Under the pieces are notes generated by a model. It saw nothing but the letters and a program-made list of their open reading frames with translations. It was not told the origin of the DNA and made no database searches. From the NCBI RefSeq assembly GCF_014904695.1, contig NZ_JACXXN010000007.1, forward strand, positions 124,001 through 188,000: a stretch of DNA of 64,000 nt, in the 5' to 3' direction. Shown here one piece after another: positions 54,276-62,768 of this stretch; within the stretch, counting starts at the first letter, position 1; the number at the start of each line of letters is the position of its first letter. The stretch is from Nostoc sp. MG11 (GTDB taxonomy: Bacteria > Cyanobacteriota > Cyanobacteriia > Cyanobacteriales > Nostocaceae). The translations under genes were made by a program, and so were the position numbers.

Positions 54276-54596
54276 ATGGTTAAACAGACTTTTGTTGACA
54301 CTGAAACTGAAACATGGTTTGACTTTGAGCCTGTTCCAGGAACAAAATTATTGTCACTAGCTGAACCAGTGCCAGAAGGTTCAATTTATAGATTACGAAT
54401 GGTTGCTGGTACAGTAATTCCAGTTCACTACCATCCTTGTGATGAGTATGTCTATGTCCTTGATGGAACTATCGAAACTGCTGGACATGAATGCAAAGCA
54501 GGAACATTTTGGTTTACACCAGCTAATACCAAAAATGGGCCCCATAAAGCAATTACATCTGTTGAGATTATTACAATTCGTCTTGGGAAAATGTGA
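54276..54596 (+). CDS. Cupin-domain protein
   Basis: This is a 106-residue single-cupin protein. IPVHYHPCDEYVYVLDG gives the metal-binding H-x-H-x(3-4)-E pattern of cupin motif 1, and TKNGPHKAITSVEIITIRLG carries the motif 2 region. It resembles ChrR-like or anti-sigma-type cupins. I use ATG 54276, with GGGA nine bases upstream, rather than TTG 54261. It lies 35 bases after the nucleotidyltransferase and is probably the last gene of the arsR operon. Confidence 0.87.
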   Translation: MVKQTFVDTETETWFDFEPVPGTKLLSLAEPVPEGSIYRLRMVAGTVIPVHYHPCDEYVYVLDGTIETAGHECKAGTFWFTPANTKNGPHKAITSVEIITIRLGKM

Positions 54597-54837
54597 ACGT
54601 TTGAGTAGTTATCAAAATCCTAACTCATTTATAAACTCAACTTAATCCATACAGTTCAGTTAAGAATTTTTTCCTTCTCTCTGTGTTCTCTGTCTTGAAA
54701 AGTTATGATCGCCGGGAGCCGGCGCTCATACTTTTCGCTGCGTCTCTGCGGTTCGTTAAAAAAATTGACTTTCACAAAAAGTATTAGCCTTAAGTGAACC
54801 GTATTGCAGTTAAAGCTAAATTTTGGAGTCACCAAAT
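54597..54837. other. Intergenic repeat-rich segment upstream of clpP
   Basis: This contains phrases such as CTCTCTGTGTTCTCTGTCTT and CTGCGTCTCTGCGGTTCG (about 54673-54755), which recur in varied form near 60240-60280 and are typical of dispersed cyanobacterial sequences. A GCCGG-GA-GCCGGC dyad lies near 54711-54724. The phrase GAACCGTATTGC near 54796 also occurs at 47998. A 69-codon minus-strand frame here is rejected. Confidence 0.55.
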
Positions 54838-55473
54838 ATGAATTCCACTCAACCCAGCATTCCATTTATTATACAAGAATCAGCCAAAGGTGAGCGAGCA
54901 TTAGATATTTATTCGCGCTTACTTGCAGAGCGAATTATCTTTTTGCGTCACGAAGTTACAGATGAGATAGCTAACCTCATCGTTGCACAAATGCTATTTT
55001 TAGATGCTGAAGAACCAGAGCAAGATATCACCTTATATATCAATAGTCCTGGAGGTTCAGTAACAGCAGGAATGGCTATTTACGATGCAATGAACCAAGT
55101 TCGCTCAGAAGTGTGTACTGTGTGTATGGGTACTGCTGCTTCAATGGGAGCATTCTTGCTAGCTTCAGGAACTAAAGGCAAAAGATATGCTTTACCAAAT
55201 GCTCGGATTATGATTCATCAACCATCAGGAAGTGCTCAGGGAAAAGCATCAGATATTGAGGTTGCAGCCAAAGAAATTTTACATTTCCGCCAATTAATTA
55301 ACAACATACTCGCTGCCAATACTGGGAAATCGCCAGAGCAAATTGAACTTGACTCCGAACGCGACTTTTTCATGAGTGTCCAAGAAGCCAAAGCCTATGG
55401 ATTAATTGACAATATCATCGTCAAAACATCTCCATCTATTCAATCTACAACTGACTTTGACATCGATAAATAG
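54838..55473 (+). CDS. clpP: ATP-dependent Clp protease proteolytic subunit
   Basis: This 211-residue serine protease forms the double-heptamer core of Clp proteases. The catalytic triad is visible as S102 (GTAASMGAF), H127 (RIMIHQPSG) and D176 (DSERDFF). The pocket motif [11 protein letters not shown] is intact. ATG 54838 has GGAG ten bases upstream; a TTG at 54823 would add five residues. Cyanobacteria carry several ClpP/ClpR paralogues; this one has all catalytic residues, so it is a ClpP rather than an inactive ClpR. No ClpX is adjacent, so it is a stand-alone paralogue. Confidence 0.96.
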   Translation: MNSTQPSIPFIIQESAKGERALDIYSRLLAERIIFLRHEVTDEIANLIVAQMLFLDAEEPEQDITLYINSPGGSVTAGMAIYDAMNQVRSEVCTVCMGTAASMGAFLLASGTKGKRYALPNARIMIHQPSGSAQGKASDIEVAAKEILHFRQLINNILAANTGKSPEQIELDSERDFFMSVQEAKAYGLIDNIIVKTSPSIQSTTDFDIDK

Positions 55474-55532
55474 TAATCGAATAAAAGATAACAATATCAG
55501 TCAATAACTGATTCGTAAAAAGGATTGCAAAA

Positions 55533-56621
55533 ATGAAAATTCTTATCATTGGTGGCACAAATTTTATTGGCCCACCTTTAGTCCGTCAATTGGTTGCAAT
55601 GGGTCATGAAGTGATTCTATTTCATCGCGGAACAACCACAGCTAGTTTACCACGAGATGTGCATGAAATTTTGGGCGATCGCTCGCATTTTTGGGAGATG
55701 AGAAGCCAGTTTCAGCAGCTTTCGCCTCAAGTCGTAATAGATATGATTGCTTACACTGAGCAAGACGCGCTAACCCTGATGAACACATTTGAGGACATTG
55801 CTGGGCGTGTCGTTGTCATCAGCAGTATGGATGTGTATCGCGCATACGATGTGCTTTGGGGTAAGGAATCTGATGTTGTACCTGTACCACTTACCGAAGA
55901 TTCGCCCCTGCGCCAACAACTCTGTCCCTACCGGAAAATGCCTTCTAGACCTCTGAATATGCCAGTTGATTATGAAAAGATTCTAGTGGAACGGGTAGTG
56001 ATGGCGTGTGACTTACCAGGAACGATTTTACGCCTGCCAATGGTTTATGGTTCTAGAGATGTTCTGCATCGCCTATATTCCTATCTTCAGCGAATGGATG
56101 ATAACCGCCCTGCTATTGTTTTGTCAGAAAGTATTGCAAGATGGCGTGGTTCTTATGGTTATGTAGAGAATATAGCGTATGCGATCGCACTAGCAACCAC
56201 AAATGAAAATGCAGCTGGTCGCATCTATCATGTTGCTGAAGTAGAAGCACTTACCGAAGCTGAACGTATCACTAGAGTCGGGGAAATAGTCGGCTGGCAG
56301 GGTAAAGTTGTTGTCATACCCAATAGCCAGCTACCACAAGACCAGAAGTTGCCGCTTAACTTAGAGCAAGATTGGATTGTAGACTCAACTCGTATCCGTC
56401 AGGAGTTAGGATATCAGGAAATTGTGCCTCTAGATGAAGCACTACGGCGAACTATTGATTGGCAGAAAACTCATCCACCCCAAGAACCGCAGCAGTTTGC
56501 GATGCCGTGGTTGCTAGATTCTGCAACAGAAGACTTAATTCTGGCAGATTTTAAGTCCAATATAAAATCTCAGCATCAGGATAGCGCCGTTGAATCTCAT
56601 CCTCAAAAAAGCGCTTCATAG
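55533..56621 (+). CDS. NAD-dependent epimerase/dehydratase (extended SDR, atypical)
   Basis: This is a 362-residue SDR protein. The Rossmann motif GGTNFIGPPLVRQL is at residues 7-20. The catalytic Tyr/Lys region is VDYEKILVERV, with YxxxK replaced by YEKI. Such substitution is common in the atypical SDR group that resembles chloroplast-stem-loop RNA-binding CSP41 proteins. The substrate is unknown. AAGGA lies about nine bases before the ATG. The last 23 codons overlap the convergent radical SAM gene by 71 bp and read as low-information sequence, which suggests an ancestral stop was lost. Confidence 0.87.
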   Translation: MKILIIGGTNFIGPPLVRQLVAMGHEVILFHRGTTTASLPRDVHEILGDRSHFWEMRSQFQQLSPQVVIDMIAYTEQDALTLMNTFEDIAGRVVVISSMDVYRAYDVLWGKESDVVPVPLTEDSPLRQQLCPYRKMPSRPLNMPVDYEKILVERVVMACDLPGTILRLPMVYGSRDVLHRLYSYLQRMDDNRPAIVLSESIARWRGSYGYVENIAYAIALATTNENAAGRIYHVAEVEALTEAERITRVGEIVGWQGKVVVIPNSQLPQDQKLPLNLEQDWIVDSTRIRQELGYQEIVPLDEALRRTIDWQKTHPPQEPQQFAMPWLLDSATEDLILADFKSNIKSQHQDSAVESHPQKSAS

Positions 56622-57636
56622 CCTTCATTGTGCCAGCGTCGTAAACGTACTTAATACCACCAAACTTATTACGCTTGATACTGCGTTTTGCTTCGTCCAT
56701 GTCTAGCTTTGATTGGGGATACCAAGTTTGCAACACCTCTTTCGACCCTGGTGTAAAGCGATGGGAAATTAGCTCAAAAGTGAGGTCACAATCCATATCC
56801 AGCGCTTCACTAATCGAGTCAAACAATCGACTATAGTGCATTTGCCAATTATCTATAGGCATAATTGGCGCGATAACCAGCCCTACTGGATAGCCACCAC
56901 CACCGCGCTCTCGTGGTAACGCCAACTGCCGTAATGCCGCAAGCCGTGATGCTACCGATGCTGTACCACCTTCAAACTTACCAGAAATAGGTGCTGCATT
57001 GACACTCATCCGGCAACGGGTATGACCGTTGTGAGGTAGGTCGAGTAAGCCATCCACCGCAGAGAATTTTGATACCCAGCGTAGATGTGCATCAGTCCGA
57101 GTACCAAAATAACGGATACATTCAGCCAGGCTACCTGTCAGATGCTCAATACCCAATGGGTCAGTGTAACAGCTGACCTCATAAGTTGTTACCTGTCCTG
57201 GTCGTTCATAGGCTGCTAAATTCTCTAATATTAGCGGCAAATTGGCATAGGTGCGGATAACAGGCGGCCCCGATAAACTACCTGCGAGATAACAGTATTG
57301 GCAATGTGCAGGACAACCCTCAGCAAGATGAAATTGCCAATCAGCAGATGGGGGGATAGGACTAAGTTTGAAATGACTAGGTGGAGCAGTCACAACCGCT
57401 AAGGTGCGCTTGGCAATATTGTAAGTTTCGCGCTCGTCTTCACCGCGTAAACCTGTAAGGCGGTTGCGTGGTAACTCTTCTATTGGTAAGTTTAGTGACT
57501 GGACACGCGCTAAAATTTGCTGTCCCCAAGGCTCATCTAATGCAGCAGGTGTAAACATCACCCGTTCAGGCATCCATAACCTTGCTGGTCGTATTTGTGT
57601 GTCTGTTCCCGAATGGTCTGTAATTGTATTCAGCAA
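56551..57636 (-). CDS. Radical SAM protein, spore photoproduct lyase (SPL) family
   Basis: This is a 361-residue protein with the 4Fe-4S radical SAM cluster motif GCPAHCQYCY (C108, C112, C115). The surrounding HLAEGC and CYL, plus the C-terminal KYVYDAGTMKAMKRFFEDEI, match the SPL family, which repairs 5-thyminyl-5,6-dihydrothymine in spores. Cyanobacteria do not make such spores, so its substrate is unknown; DNA or RNA photoproduct repair is plausible. The TTG start at 57636 has GGAG seven bases upstream, which favours it over ATG 57573. It overlaps the convergent epimerase by 71 bp. Confidence 0.9.
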   Translation of the reverse strand: MLNTITDHSGTDTQIRPARLWMPERVMFTPAALDEPWGQQILARVQSLNLPIEELPRNRLTGLRGEDERETYNIAKRTLAVVTAPPSHFKLSPIPPSADWQFHLAEGCPAHCQYCYLAGSLSGPPVIRTYANLPLILENLAAYERPGQVTTYEVSCYTDPLGIEHLTGSLAECIRYFGTRTDAHLRWVSKFSAVDGLLDLPHNGHTRCRMSVNAAPISGKFEGGTASVASRLAALRQLALPRERGGGGYPVGLVIAPIMPIDNWQMHYSRLFDSISEALDMDCDLTFELISHRFTPGSKEVLQTWYPQSKLDMDEAKRSIKRNKFGGIKYVYDAGTMKAMKRFFEDEIQRRYPDAEILYWT

Positions 57637-57912
57637 TATCGTTCTCCGTTATTTATCTTGCTGATATCTGCAAAAATTCTCTAGGATTTGTTAAATTCGT
57701 CGCTTTAGTAAAATTCTGTTGAGGTAAAAGCGCTTTTTGTAGCTTAACTTTATTTTACAATCTGGACTGAGAACTCTCAAACCATAAATGAAGCGGATTT
57801 TACTCATTTGAGAGTAGTAGTTTCCGGTTGTAATTGTGTTTGATACAAATGCTAGATAACATATAAACAGCCGTTCTAATGTCATTTTTGAACTTTTAAT
57901 AAATGTAAAGCT

Positions 57913-58122
57913 ATGATTTCTCACGATTACAATGCAATTGATGTTGAAGAAAAACTGCTTCGACAAATCGAAATTAAAGAAAATCAGCTAAAAATTGCCC
58001 AAGAGTCTAATATGGTCTATGTGGCAGAAGCAATAGAAAGCGAATTGCTAAAGTTACGTTCTCAATTACCAGAACCACAAGAGCAAGAATTGCAAGCATT
58101 GATGAGTTTGTTAGACGATTAA
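57913..58122 (+). CDS. Small acidic coiled-coil protein of unknown function
   Basis: This is a 69-residue protein, highly charged, with heptad-like Leu/Ile spacing over most of its length (EEKLLRQIEIKENQLKIAQE; AIESELLKLRSQL), so a dimeric coiled coil is likely. It has no signal peptide or cysteines. Codon use resembles neighbours, but there is no ribosome site, so the gene is plausible rather than proven. It is followed by 260 bp of non-coding DNA and then the Trp/Tyr peptide gene on the same strand. Confidence 0.6.
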   Translation: MISHDYNAIDVEEKLLRQIEIKENQLKIAQESNMVYVAEAIESELLKLRSQLPEPQEQELQALMSLLDD

Positions 58123-58386
58123 ATTTTATAGTTAAAGAATGCGATCGCAGAACCCAAAAATATCATAATTTCTGATGTTAACGCTTGATTTTGAGAAGAA
58201 ATAATCAATGGAATAATTGCTCGTTAAGCTTTAACATCAGCCAAAAGGTAGAACTTTAGCTGATTACTTTCTAACTTTAGATAGTTTAATCTGAATCAAA
58301 TAAATTTAGAACTAAAAGCAGAGGTATTAAATACTTTTGTTTTCTATTGTATGTAATACCTATGTGGTAAATGGAGGTAGTCAATT

Positions 58387-58581
58387 ATGACAGCTCAAAT
58401 AAACACTTCTGATTTACTGGTAGAGTTACCTGAAGAAGAACAGGAACTTCAAAGCGGAGGTTACTGGGGTCACTATGGAAGACCTTGGGGCTACTATGGC
58501 AAACCTTGGGGTTACTACGGAAGACCTTGGGGCTACTACGGAAAACCTTGGGGTTGGGGTGGCGGTGGTTGGCGATATTAA
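58387..58581 (+). CDS. Double-glycine leader peptide with Trp/Tyr/Gly repeat tail (candidate RiPP precursor)
   Basis: This 64-residue peptide begins with a leader-like segment (DLLVELPEEEQELQSGG) that ends in Gly-Gly at about residue 25, like the class of leaders cut by C39 peptidase transporters. The tail is four near-perfect units of (R/K)PWG(Y/W)YG, a 7-residue (21-bp) period alternating R and K, and ends WGGGGWRY. A strong GGAGG lies nine bases before the ATG, so translation is likely. No modification enzyme, peptidase or transporter is adjacent. It could be an aromatic cyclophane-type RiPP, a bacteriocin-like peptide, or a simple structural peptide. Confidence 0.8.
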   Translation: MTAQINTSDLLVELPEEEQELQSGGYWGHYGRPWGYYGKPWGYYGRPWGYYGKPWGWGGGGWRY

Positions 58582-58816
58582 ATTGATATAGCCATGTTTA
58601 AGACGTAACATTTTTGTTGCTAAACTATAGCCCGCCTGCGATTCCAATCGCAGGCTAATAGCCCAAAGCCTTTCTTAGTCTTCTTGAGAAGAACTTTAGC
58701 TATTAGCTTGGAAATTTATTCCCAAGTTAATAGCAATGATGCAATAAATTGATAAAGACTTATAGTCTGAAGGCGATTCTTAAGCTGTTAGCATAAAAAT
58801 TCAACCACAGATAAAC

Positions 58817-58853
58817 ACAGATGAACACCGATAATTTATCGATGTTCATCTGT
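58817..58853. repeat. Hairpin between convergent peptide gene and cupA
   Basis: ACAGATGAACACCGAT (58817-58832) pairs with ATCGATGTTCATCTGT (58838-58853) with one mismatch and a five-base loop. It lies 25 bases past the cupA stop. No T-run follows on either strand, so it may be an RNA 3' stabiliser or a dispersed element. Confidence 0.7.
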
Positions 58854-58877
58854 AGTTCTAAATAAAAGAAGGATATT

Positions 58878-60185
58878 TTATCTATAATCCTGCTTTTGAA
58901 TACTCCCTAAACGAGCAGCATCACGAATGTTATACTCAGGACGAGTAAAGCGATTTAGCTGCATCTCAAAGAAATCTCGATTTGCTTGTAAATGTCTCGG
59001 ATTGGGGTCATCTAAAGGATATAAAAGTGCTGTCCGCAATGCCTGAATTACCGCAGAAGTCACACAATACATTGACCGTTGGAAACTAACCCCCAACTGA
59101 ATCAACATATCTTCTTCACCACGGCAATGTTTGCTGTAGTAATCAACAAGATACGGTGGCAAAAAATGCAACATATCTTGCATTAACAATGTAGGCGGAA
59201 TACCAGCAGTACCAACTGGAAACACATCTGCATAAAGAATGCCATAGTGGAAGTCTTTTTGATCTTCCGGTACTTGACGTGCTTGAGCATTATAAGATTT
59301 TGTACCCCGGAAAGGAGCAGTACGATAGAAAACTGCTTCTACATAAGGTAATGCGGCTTCATATAGCCACATGAAGCCTTTAGATTTGGGGATAATTTCA
59401 TAACATTCGCCACGAATATAAACATGATGATAAATGGGACGGCCTGCGATCGCAAATATACCATTGACTAAGAAATTCATCGCCTCTGGGACGCTGGCAA
59501 TTGTGCCTTCGTCATAGCGGTCAGACATTTCAAAGAACACTGGGGCCATGATTTCCCAGAACAAGCCCAGGTTAGCGTAGTAAGACATCTGGCGGCACTG
59601 TTCCAAAAACATATCTGGGAACAGCTTATACAGTCCCAGCATCACTGGGTTGCCTTGGAAGTAAGCTTTAATTGCCCTATCGGCGTTGGCTTTGTATTCT
59701 TCTGAGTCTAGATAAGGGTCAAATTGCCCACCCATACCTCTATGCCACAGCATTGCTCGCATACAGGCTTCCGCAAATTCCATGTTTATGCGATCGTGGA
59801 ATAAGTGATGCAACAACTTTGGCATTTTGAAGGTTTCACCTTTCTCGATAAATGCCAACAGTTCTGGATGAGCAGTAGCTTCACCTCGCCAAATTCGTAA
59901 ATCAGCATCATCCCCAGCATAATGATTATGCAGCTCTAAATACTCTTTGGGTAAGAAGTATTTAAAGAAGGGAAGCGGGTTTAAAAATTCGCGTTCGGCA
60001 ATATAAAGCAAATCACGCCAGTAAAAATCCATCGGCACGGCATAAGCTTTATATAAACCGATGATTTGCATTAAATTTTCTAGCGTATCTGGCAACATTG
60101 CACCGCCTGCTTCTAAGCGATGAATTACTTCAGCAAATTCATGCTGGGAAGGAGGTAACTTAGTCGCTGTCTTAGTTGCTGTCAT
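58878..60185 (-). CDS. cupA: CO2 hydration protein CupA (ChpY) of the NDH-1 CO2-uptake complex
   Basis: This 435-residue peripheral protein of the thylakoid NDH-1MS complex converts CO2 to bicarbonate using photosynthetic electron energy. The sequence MLPDTLENLMQIIGLYKAYAVPMDFYWRDLL and WHRGMGGQFDPYL match the CupA/CupB family. The longer length and the neighbouring ndhF/ndhD pair favour inducible CupA over constitutive CupB. No transmembrane segment is seen. It is the last gene of the minus-strand operon and follows ndhD3 by 106 bases. cupS is not adjacent. Confidence 0.92.
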   Translation of the reverse strand: MTATKTATKLPPSQHEFAEVIHRLEAGGAMLPDTLENLMQIIGLYKAYAVPMDFYWRDLLYIAEREFLNPLPFFKYFLPKEYLELHNHYAGDDADLRIWRGEATAHPELLAFIEKGETFKMPKLLHHLFHDRINMEFAEACMRAMLWHRGMGGQFDPYLDSEEYKANADRAIKAYFQGNPVMLGLYKLFPDMFLEQCRQMSYYANLGLFWEIMAPVFFEMSDRYDEGTIASVPEAMNFLVNGIFAIAGRPIYHHVYIRGECYEIIPKSKGFMWLYEAALPYVEAVFYRTAPFRGTKSYNAQARQVPEDQKDFHYGILYADVFPVGTAGIPPTLLMQDMLHFLPPYLVDYYSKHCRGEEDMLIQLGVSFQRSMYCVTSAVIQALRTALLYPLDDPNPRHLQANRDFFEMQLNRFTRPEYNIRDAARLGSIQKQDYR

Positions 60186-60291
60186 ATTAATGGTGTTTGC
60201 TAAATTGCGTAAATTTCTAGTGAATCGAATTTACAAACTCTGCGCCCCTTTGCCTTAAACTCTGCGTTCCTTTGCGTTTAAATTCCATCTC

Positions 60292-61788
60292 TCAATTATT
60301 TACCGCTTGAGAAATGACAGTTTTTTCCAAGGAGGGAATTGCAGCCACCATTGCTGTAGTTGTGGGTTCACTCCAACGCACTAACCAAGTGGGTTGTACT
60401 CCTAAAAAGATAATCAGCGCTGCCAAAATTAGAGATGGCATTTTCTCAGACCATAAAACTTTGGGATAGTAGGCTATGTTATCGAGTTTGCCAAAACAGG
60501 TACGATTGAGGAGGATGACAAAATAAACTGCGGTTAATCCACTAGCCACTACACACAACAATGTGGGGATGGGAAAGACCGAGAAACTGCCTTGAAAAAC
60601 AATAAATTCAGCGATGAATCCTGTTAAACCAGGAATACCAGCACTAGCCATCCCGCTTAAAACCAGCAAGGCACTAATTAGGGGTAAACCGCGTATGGGA
60701 CTCATTAAGCCATTGAGTTTATCTAACTCGCGTGTGCCAACTTTCGCTTCTACGACTCCCACCAAATGGAAGAGAATGGCAAGGATTATGCCGTGGCTAA
60801 ACATTTGGGCGACAGCACCAACAAGTGCTAGGGGAGTACCGGCGGCGCTAGCTAACAATATATAGCCCATGTGACCGACGGAGCTGTATGCTACCATGCG
60901 CTTGATATCTTTTTGAGCGATCGCAATTACTGCCCCATAGATAGCACTGATTGCTCCCCAAATTGCCAAAGTCGGCGCGATAGTACTCCACGTTTGGGGA
61001 AACATACCCAAACCAAACCGCAACAGTCCGTATGTTCCTAGCTTTGCCAACACGCCACCAAGAAGAATTGCAATTGGTGCTGAAGCTTCAACATAAGCAT
61101 CTGGCAACCAAGTATGAAAAGGAACCAGGGGAATTTTGATGCCAAAACCTAATACTATCCCTGCCAGTAGAAGGATTTGCTTTGCTGTTGACAGGTTTTC
61201 TGTAGAGATTCCATCAACAGCAAAACTAGTAGAACCAGTCAACCAGACCACGCCTAAGAAGCTCGCTAGAATAAATGCCCCTGAAACAGCGGTATAAATC
61301 AGGAATTTAATACCAGCGTAAGCCCGCTTTTCTCCTCCCCAAATAGAAATCAGCAGATAAAAAGGGATTAATTCAAGCTCATAGAACAAGAAAAATAGCA
61401 GCAAATTTTCTGCTAAAAAAGCACCGGCAACCCCACCACTAACTAATAAAACCATCGAGTAAAAAAGCCGGGGACGTTCAGTTTGTTGATTACTGCTGTA
61501 AATAGCAATCCAGGTGAGCAGGCTATTTAACACCAACATCAAGATTGATAGTCCGTCAACTCCTAATTGATAGCTCAAGCCAAGGGTTTCATTCCAGGGT
61601 AGATACTCTTGAAATTGCATCTCTGGATTACTGATATCAAATTTCAGCAATATAAAAAGATTCCAGACAAGAACTATTCCCGAAAAGAATAATGCTCCTA
61701 AACGAATTCGATTAGCGGAGAAACTTCCAGGTAATAATACTATAACAACTGAGGCTAAAATCGGAAGCCAAATTAATACACTTAACAT
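60292..61788 (-). CDS. ndhD3: NAD(P)H dehydrogenase subunit NdhD3 (proton-pumping subunit)
   Basis: This is a 498-residue polytopic membrane subunit, homologous to complex I NuoM, of the CO2-uptake NDH-1 complex. Typical elements are LLFFLFYELELIPFYLLI (catalytic Glu in the first antiporter helix), GIKIPLVPFHTWLPDAYVEASAP and DIKRMVAYSSVGHMGYI. I start at ATG 61788, where the first helix LSVLIWLPILASVVIVL begins; a TTG at 61833 would add 15 residues. The paralogue number (3 rather than 4) rests on cupA length and operon layout. A carbonic anhydrase gene precedes it by about 200 bases. Confidence 0.92.
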   Translation of the reverse strand: MLSVLIWLPILASVVIVLLPGSFSANRIRLGALFFSGIVLVWNLFILLKFDISNPEMQFQEYLPWNETLGLSYQLGVDGLSILMLVLNSLLTWIAIYSSNQQTERPRLFYSMVLLVSGGVAGAFLAENLLLFFLFYELELIPFYLLISIWGGEKRAYAGIKFLIYTAVSGAFILASFLGVVWLTGSTSFAVDGISTENLSTAKQILLLAGIVLGFGIKIPLVPFHTWLPDAYVEASAPIAILLGGVLAKLGTYGLLRFGLGMFPQTWSTIAPTLAIWGAISAIYGAVIAIAQKDIKRMVAYSSVGHMGYILLASAAGTPLALVGAVAQMFSHGIILAILFHLVGVVEAKVGTRELDKLNGLMSPIRGLPLISALLVLSGMASAGIPGLTGFIAEFIVFQGSFSVFPIPTLLCVVASGLTAVYFVILLNRTCFGKLDNIAYYPKVLWSEKMPSLILAALIIFLGVQPTWLVRWSEPTTTAMVAAIPSLEKTVISQAVNN

Positions 61789-61941
61789 GGTAATTTTAAA
61801 TGCGAAAAAGCTGTTAACAACTAGTGCCTTCAAAATCCTTTTGGAAAATTTCCCATTCCAAATAAAAGATTTGTTTTTTAATTTTACATGGAGTGATCGC
61901 GCAGTGTCTTCGTAAGATAAATGATAGTCATTAATCCTTAT

Positions 61942-61980
61942 ACAAATGACAAAAGACTAATGACTAATCGCTAATGACAA
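61942..61980. repeat. Heptad repeat between ndhD3 and carbonic anhydrase genes
   Basis: ACAAATGAC, AAAAGACTAATGACTAAT and CTAATGACAA are complements of the GTCATTAG-type heptads. It lies in the operon spacer, just after the carbonic anhydrase stop. Confidence 0.8.
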
Positions 61981-61985
61981 AAATG

Positions 61986-62699
61986 CTAGCCGAGTACGGT
62001 GACTTTGCCAGTATCCAAATCGTAATAACCCCCGACTATCTTCAGTTTGTTTGTTTTGATTAATTCAGCTAAAACTGGAGATGCTTTCAATTTAACAACT
62101 TGTGCCAAAACATTTGCTTTGCTGGCATTTTCTAACTTGTCCCCTGGTTGGGTTTTTGATTGTTCTATACCAGGTTTAATAGCATCTAATAAACTGGCAA
62201 TTTGTCCTGGTACTTGAGCGCCTTTCATTGTGGCTTCTACTGCACCACATCTTTTATGACCCAGTAACATGATGACTTTAGTGCCTAATACTAAGCTGCC
62301 AAATTCTAGGCTACCAATTTCTTCTGGTGTAGCAATATTACCAGCTACACGGCAGACAAATAAATCTCCAAGCCCCTGGTCAAAAATAATCTCCGAAGGA
62401 ACTCGTGAATCTGCACAACCCAAAATAGAAGCATAGGGTTTTTGACCTTTAGCAACTTCCAATAAACGTGTATAGCCTTGGTTAGGATTTCGACGTTTTC
62501 TTTTGACAAACCTGTCATTTCCGTCTAGTAATTCTTGCAGTGCTTTTTCGGGGGTTATGTCATCTTTTGCTGAGGCTTGTTCGGGTGCAATTAAGTTTGC
62601 ACCTATTCCTGCTGCCACCACTCCTGTACCGATCGCACCTGCACCAAATTTGAGTAAACCTCTTCTGGAAATATTTACTTGAGACTGTTTTTTGCTCAC
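61986..62699 (-). CDS. ecaB: Beta-type carbonic anhydrase with Tat signal (EcaB-like)
   Basis: This 237-residue zinc enzyme interconverts CO2 and bicarbonate. The N-terminus has a twin-arginine signal (ISRRGLLKFGAG, then a hydrophobic run ending in ASA), so export to the thylakoid lumen or periplasm is predicted. Zinc ligands are present: C95 (GCADSR, with D97 and R99), H148 and C151 (LGHKRCGAV). GTG 62699 has AGGAG seven bases upstream. It lies inside the ndhF3-ndhD3-cupA operon. In Synechocystis EcaB is reported to associate with CO2-uptake NDH-1 complexes, so co-expression fits. The symbol is by analogy. Confidence 0.9.
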   Translation of the reverse strand: MSKKQSQVNISRRGLLKFGAGAIGTGVVAAGIGANLIAPEQASAKDDITPEKALQELLDGNDRFVKRKRRNPNQGYTRLLEVAKGQKPYASILGCADSRVPSEIIFDQGLGDLFVCRVAGNIATPEEIGSLEFGSLVLGTKVIMLLGHKRCGAVEATMKGAQVPGQIASLLDAIKPGIEQSKTQPGDKLENASKANVLAQVVKLKASPVLAELIKTNKLKIVGGYYDLDTGKVTVLG

Positions 62700-62768
62700 T
62701 TGATTCTCCTCACAACATTAAACTGTTAGTCTGGATTGAAATGGTCACTACCACACGAATGTAGAGAT

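Noticed and set aside
58455-58560. CRISPR-like array
   Set aside because: The 21-bp repeats are contiguous, in frame and lack unique spacers; they encode the peptide tail.
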